Assembly: GCA_937920335.1 (NCBI GenBank)
Contig: CALGUT010000472.1
Span: 1-8,928, forward strand
DNA from: an uncultured Opitutales bacterium
Lineage (GTDB): Bacteria; Verrucomicrobiota; Verrucomicrobiia; Opitutales; UBA2995
Reading direction: 5' to 3'
Length of the DNA stretch: 8,928 bases
Shown in pieces: positions 5,962 through 8,928 of this stretch (its first letter is position 1; each line of letters starts with the position of its first letter). The translations under genes and the position numbers were made by a program. The notes beneath the pieces were generated by a model, which ran no database searches, had not been told where the DNA came from, and saw only the letters and a list, made by a program, of their open reading frames with translations.

Positions 5962-7301
5962 TGATTCGAATGACTCCAGTTCAACGTAGCTATCTTAAAC
6001 ACGCCTGTATTGTCGGCCTGATTCTTCTGTCTATTTTTCAGTATTCGAAACTGGGATCGGGCCTGGGCAGTGAGTATCCTAGGAAACCAATTCGAGTGGT
6101 CGTACCGTTTCAATCCGGTGGAGGTTCCGATACGTTTGTCCGGATTGCGCAAAAGGCGATAAACGATTATGAACTGATGCCGCAACCCTTGGTCGTCGTG
6201 AACAAACCGGGTGGTGGCACATCGATTGGAAGTAGTTATGTTAAAGATGCGCGGCCGGATGGATATACCGTACTTTGTTTGCACGAAGCATTGATGGTCG
6301 CGAAATCCACGGGGCAATCGCCCAATGGTCCTGATGATTTTGAGGCGGTTGCTGCTACGGGAGAATTTGGAGTGGTGATCCTTGTTTCAGAAGATTCTCC
6401 TTACCAAAGCTTGGGTGCATTGATGGAGGCGGCAAAGGCGAAGCCAGAAACCCTTAAGTTTGGCGTAAATCTGAATACGCCTTCCCATTTCTGTGCAATC
6501 ATGTTGGAGAATACGTTGCCGGGTGCTCGATTTCGTTTTGTCGCGACTGGAGGTGGAGCCCATCGCTTGGCCGGAGTGATGGGGGGCCATTTGGATGTTA
6601 TTATCTTATCAGTGGGGGAGTATCTTCGTTTTCAGCAGAATGGATTGAAGGCAATCGCTTACTTAGGTGAAGAGCGCATCGATTCCATTCCGGATATCCC
6701 GACTGGAAAAGAATTAGGATTTCCGGTGTTCGGTGGTAATCTTCACTACTGGTGGTTTCCCAAGGGAACCGATCAAACGATTGTTGATTATTTTGCTGGG
6801 GTACTGGGCAAGGTTATGGAAACCGATTATGTGCTTCAGAAAACGAAGGATTTGGAAATCTTGCCAAGGATTATCGTAGGCGATGAAATGAATACGCGTA
6901 TCAGGCAGAGGACGGAAACCTTCGATTTGATAAAGCCGACAAGCCGAGTGGAACTTCCCGATTTCACGTTGTGGACTTTGCTTTCGGTCGGACTCTTTAG
7001 TTTGTTTGTATTTGGAAAGCGATGGCTGAATCCAAAAGCAGAAATTCAAAAGACCGATGGGCCACGATTGCGGTACGATCTGGCATTCGGTACGCTGCTA
7101 ATGACCATCGTTTACGTGCTACTCATGGGACTGAGAATTATGCCGTTTGTATGGGCAACCATCCTATTCGTAGTGGCGAGCGGACTGTTTCTGACTCGCT
7201 TCGATAAACGTAAATTCGTCTCCATACTGGAGGTCGCACTTCTCATGTCGTTTGGACTTCATTTTGTATTCACGCAATTGTTCACCATTGATTTGCCCTA
7301 A
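5961..7301 (+). CDS. TTT transporter: binding protein fused to small membrane subunit (TctC-TctB)
   Basis: This 446-residue fusion has residues 12-28 as an export signal or anchor. Residues about 39-320 are a TctC/Bug-family periplasmic binding domain: YPRKPIRVVVPFQSGGGSDT at 39-58, NKPGGGTSIG at 81-90, PDGYT at 99-103, GGGAHRLAGVMGGHLDV at 197-213, DIPTGKELGF at 245-254. In Bug proteins these glycine loops hold the ligand carboxylate. Residues about 332-446 carry four hydrophobic segments (about 334-351, 373-391, 394-412, 419-440) and end in LFTIDLP, matching the C-terminal part of TctB. Together with the downstream TctA it should form a secondary carrier for a carboxylated solute. ATG 5961 overlaps the preceding stop (TAATG), implying coupling; ATG 5970 is an alternative. 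GTG 5931 would lie well inside the previous gene. TctC and TctB are normally separate genes. The substrate cannot be read from the sequence; a sugar acid is inferred from the next gene but one. Confidence 0.9.
   Translation: MIRMTPVQRSYLKHACIVGLILLSIFQYSKLGSGLGSEYPRKPIRVVVPFQSGGGSDTFVRIAQKAINDYELMPQPLVVVNKPGGGTSIGSSYVKDARPDGYTVLCLHEALMVAKSTGQSPNGPDDFEAVAATGEFGVVILVSEDSPYQSLGALMEAAKAKPETLKFGVNLNTPSHFCAIMLENTLPGARFRFVATGGGAHRLAGVMGGHLDVIILSVGEYLRFQQNGLKAIAYLGEERIDSIPDIPTGKELGFPVFGGNLHYWWFPKGTDQTIVDYFAGVLGKVMETDYVLQKTKDLEILPRIIVGDEMNTRIRQRTETFDLIKPTSRVELPDFTLWTLLSVGLFSLFVFGKRWLNPKAEIQKTDGPRLRYDLAFGTLLMTIVYVLLMGLRIMPFVWATILFVVASGLFLTRFDKRKFVSILEVALLMSFGLHFVFTQLFTIDLP
6075..6920 (+). other. TctC/Bug-type solute-binding domain
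   Basis: Residues 39-320 of the fusion carry the full set of Bug-family landmarks, including the first strand-loop (VVVPFQSGGGSD) and the second (VVVNKPGGGTSIG). The length, about 280 residues, is normal for a mature binding protein, so nothing appears to be lost on this side of the fusion. Confidence 0.88.
6954..7298 (+). other. TctB-like membrane domain, shortened at its N-terminus
   Basis: Residues 332-446 hold four hydrophobic segments. The central pair, DLAFGTLLMTIVYVLLMG and IMPFVWATILFVVASGLFL, and the final one ending FTQLFTIDLP resemble the second half of ordinary TctB (pattern LGF-x-x-A, then a last helix ending in a short LP tail). The usual first TctB helix appears to be missing, with the binding domain in its place. 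Confidence 0.75.
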
Positions 7302-7310
7302 GGACTAACC

Positions 7311-8807
7311 ATGGAAGCCTTACATACTGCATCCACCTATCTCTTTAGTGTTCAGGGACTATTACTAGTCATTCTTGGTACCGTGCTTGGTATAACGATG
7401 GGAGCGATTCCTGGTCTTACTGGGGCCATGCTAATAGCCCTTACGCTACCGCTGACCTTTAATATGGATCCGGTAAACGCATTCATTCTTTTGATCAGCA
7501 TGTATGTGGGAGCGATTAGTGGTGGTCTGATTACGGCGACCCTGTTGCGCATGCCGGGAACCCCCGCATCCATCATGACAACGATGGATGGATATCCCAT
7601 GGCCAGGTCGGGAAAGCCGGGCAGGGCGTTAGGTTTGGGTATCACAGCATCGTTTGTCGGGGGGTGTATTTCGTGGTTGTTTTTAATTTCCTTATCCGGA
7701 CCGATCGCACGCTATTCGACGAAGTTGGGACCTTTCGACTTCTTTGCTTTGGTGCTTCTTGCATTCGTGCTCATTGCCTCGGTTGGAGGAAAATCTATGA
7801 GTCGCGCATTTTTTTCCGCTTCACTGGGGGTTCTTGCCTCCTTACCTGGAATTGATAAAGCGACTGGGAGCTTGCGGCTTACCTTCGGTTTTGAGGAGTT
7901 AAACGGGGGATTAAAACTGCTACCAGTGCTCATCGGTATGTTCGCGATTAGTCAGATCATCTCCGATCTAAGTCGGATTGATGAGAAGGTCACCATTATA
8001 CCGGTCAAGCGAACGCGGGATATGTTCTTCAAGCTCAAGGATTGGAAGGACCAAGCGATCAATTTAATGCGTTCATCAGTCATAGGTACCTGGGTCGGTA
8101 TACTGCCTGGGATTGGTGCCAACATCGGATCGGTGTCGGCCTACAGTGCGGCCAAGTCGATGGCGAAACCGGAAGAGCAGGCCAAGTTTGGTAAAGGGTC
8201 CGAAGTCGCCATCGTTGCTTCGGAGTCGGCCAATAACGCGACGATCGGGGGTGCGCTCATCCCTTTGATCTCTCTTGGAATACCTGGAAGTGTGATCGAT
8301 GCTATTTTACTGGGTGGTTTGCTCATCCATGGCTTGCAACCAGGACCACTCCTCTTTCAACAGAATCCTGAAATGGTCTACACCATTATGGGCGCAATGT
8401 TCGTTTCAAATGTATTCATGTTTTTCTTCATGATCATTGCGGTTCGGTATTTGGCTCGTTTGGCATCGATTCCTCGGAGTTTACTTATGCCGGTGATTCT
8501 CGTCTTCTGTATTATTGGATCGTTCGCTCTTTCAACACGCATGTTCGATGTATGGACGATGCTGTTTTTCGGGTTGCTCGGATTCGGATTTGAGAAGATG
8601 AAAATCCCACTGGCACCTTTCGTGATCGGTTTTATTTTAGCCCCTATTGCAGAGGAGAATTTGCAGATGGGGCTTATGGCATCCAATGGAAGTTTTCTTC
8701 CTTTGATTCAACGACCGGTTTCATTGATATTTATGATCGCTTCTGTCGCGCTTCTAACAATTCCGCTGTATAAGAGGTTCCGATACGGCCACAGCCAAAG
8801 CAATTGA
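7311..8807 (+). CDS. tctA: TTT transporter large membrane subunit (TctA family)
   Basis: This 498-residue polytopic inner-membrane protein is full length for TctA. Family motifs occur in two related halves: MGAIPGLTGAM at 30-40 and PGTPASIMTTMDGYPMA at 82-98 in the first, and GILPGIGANIGSVSAYSAAK at 263-282, SESANNATIGGALIP at 304-318 and GIPGSVIDAILLGGLLIHGL at 323-342 in the second. Each half supplies a PGxxG-type loop thought to form the substrate and ion path. It is expected to drive import with an ion gradient, receiving ligand from the TctC domain of the upstream fusion. The start ATG lies 9 nt after the fusion stop, and AAGGA (7300-7304) sits 6 nt before it, the best-placed ribosome binding site in the window. 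The stop overlaps the next start (TGATG), so downstream catabolism is likely coupled to uptake. Confidence 0.95.
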   Translation: MEALHTASTYLFSVQGLLLVILGTVLGITMGAIPGLTGAMLIALTLPLTFNMDPVNAFILLISMYVGAISGGLITATLLRMPGTPASIMTTMDGYPMARSGKPGRALGLGITASFVGGCISWLFLISLSGPIARYSTKLGPFDFFALVLLAFVLIASVGGKSMSRAFFSASLGVLASLPGIDKATGSLRLTFGFEELNGGLKLLPVLIGMFAISQIISDLSRIDEKVTIIPVKRTRDMFFKLKDWKDQAINLMRSSVIGTWVGILPGIGANIGSVSAYSAAKSMAKPEEQAKFGKGSEVAIVASESANNATIGGALIPLISLGIPGSVIDAILLGGLLIHGLQPGPLLFQQNPEMVYTIMGAMFVSNVFMFFFMIIAVRYLARLASIPRSLLMPVILVFCIIGSFALSTRMFDVWTMLFFGLLGFGFEKMKIPLAPFVIGFILAPIAEENLQMGLMASNGSFLPLIQRPVSLIFMIASVALLTIPLYKRFRYGHSQSN

Positions 8808-8928
8808 TGCCTACTATTTCGAAAATAACCACCGACATAAAAGAGTTCCCTCTCAAAGATGGAGACGGTACCGATTCGATTCACACCGATCCGGTTTACT
8901 CATACATCGTCACCTATTTACATACCGA
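8807..8928 (+). CDS. L-fuconate dehydratase-like enolase-superfamily protein, 5' fragment
   Basis: Forty codons are visible before the window ends. The peptide starts MPTISKITTDIKEFPLKDGD and continues with TDSIHTDPVYSYIVTYLHT. The element DG(T/S)D(S/A)-x-HTDP-x-YS near residues 19-32 is characteristic of the L-fuconate dehydratase/ENOSF1 branch of the enolase superfamily, whose members begin with a VRFPTS-type strand followed by a G(A/S)DAMHTDPDYS-like segment. L-fuconate dehydratase (EC 4.2.1.68) removes water from L-fuconate to give 2-keto-3-deoxy-L-fuconate in the cytoplasm, using Mg2+. The catalytic residues lie beyond the window, so specificity is unproven; related enzymes accept L-galactonate and similar acids. 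ATG 8807 overlaps the tctA stop by one base. No Shine-Dalgarno is evident, consistent with translational coupling. Confidence 0.8.
   Translation, partial: MPTISKITTDIKEFPLKDGDGTDSIHTDPVYSYIVTYLHT

Larger units (their letters stand above)
67..8928 (+). other. Probable single transcription unit: secreted modules, transporter, sugar-acid catabolism
   Basis: All seven genes are co-directional. Inter-gene distances are +2, +77, +38, -1, +9 and -1 nt for the starts chosen here. No GC stem followed by a T-run is seen in any gap. The only gap with space for regulation is 2919-2995, which holds the inverted repeat. The right-hand end of the unit is not in the window. Confidence 0.7.

Noticed and set aside
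5883..6317. Reverse-strand open frame spanning the propeller B and tctC junction
   Set aside because: It runs antisense across two well-supported genes that overlap by one base, and its peptide resembles no family I recognise.

Overview
The window looks like one strand-uniform transcription unit. Six complete genes and the start of a seventh all read on the + strand, most gaps are tens of bases or less, and I see no convincing terminator between them. Base composition looks close to 50% GC by eye. Four of the proteins have classical export signals and several starts lack a good Shine-Dalgarno. This fits a Gram-negative environmental bacterium, possibly Verrucomicrobiota or Planctomycetota, but no phylogenetic marker is present and that assignment is a weak guess.

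Region 1 (67-5961) is a tandemly duplicated two-gene module. Each copy encodes a secreted protein of 620 or 646 residues that resembles the alpha/alpha-toroid plus beta-sandwich architecture of carbohydrate-active enzymes but carries no family name I recognise. It is followed by a secreted 328-residue, seven-bladed Asp-box (BNR/sortilin-type) beta-propeller. The copies are old paralogues. The two propellers align over 328 residues without a gap at about 66% identity (216/328, counted by hand). The large proteins are about 74% identical over residues 38-228 of copy A (141/191, by hand) but have unrelated signal peptides.

Region 2 (5961-8807) encodes a tripartite tricarboxylate (TTT) transporter in two genes instead of the usual three. 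The first is a fusion of a TctC/Bug-type periplasmic binding protein to a TctB-like small membrane subunit. The second is a full-length TctA large membrane subunit. The first transporter gene overlaps the end of the second propeller gene by one base (TAATG), which ties the secreted module to uptake.

Region 3 (8807-8928) holds the first 40 codons of a gene overlapping tctA by one base (TGATG). Its N-terminus closely resembles L-fuconate dehydratase (FucD/ENOSF1, enolase superfamily). The working model is inference: secreted toroid and propeller proteins act on an extracellular, perhaps fucose-containing or otherwise acidic, glycan or sugar; the resulting sugar acid is captured and imported by the TctCB-TctA carrier; and it is dehydrated in the cytoplasm. 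The least described parts are the toroid family, its pairing and co-duplication with the propeller, and the fused binding protein-TctB.
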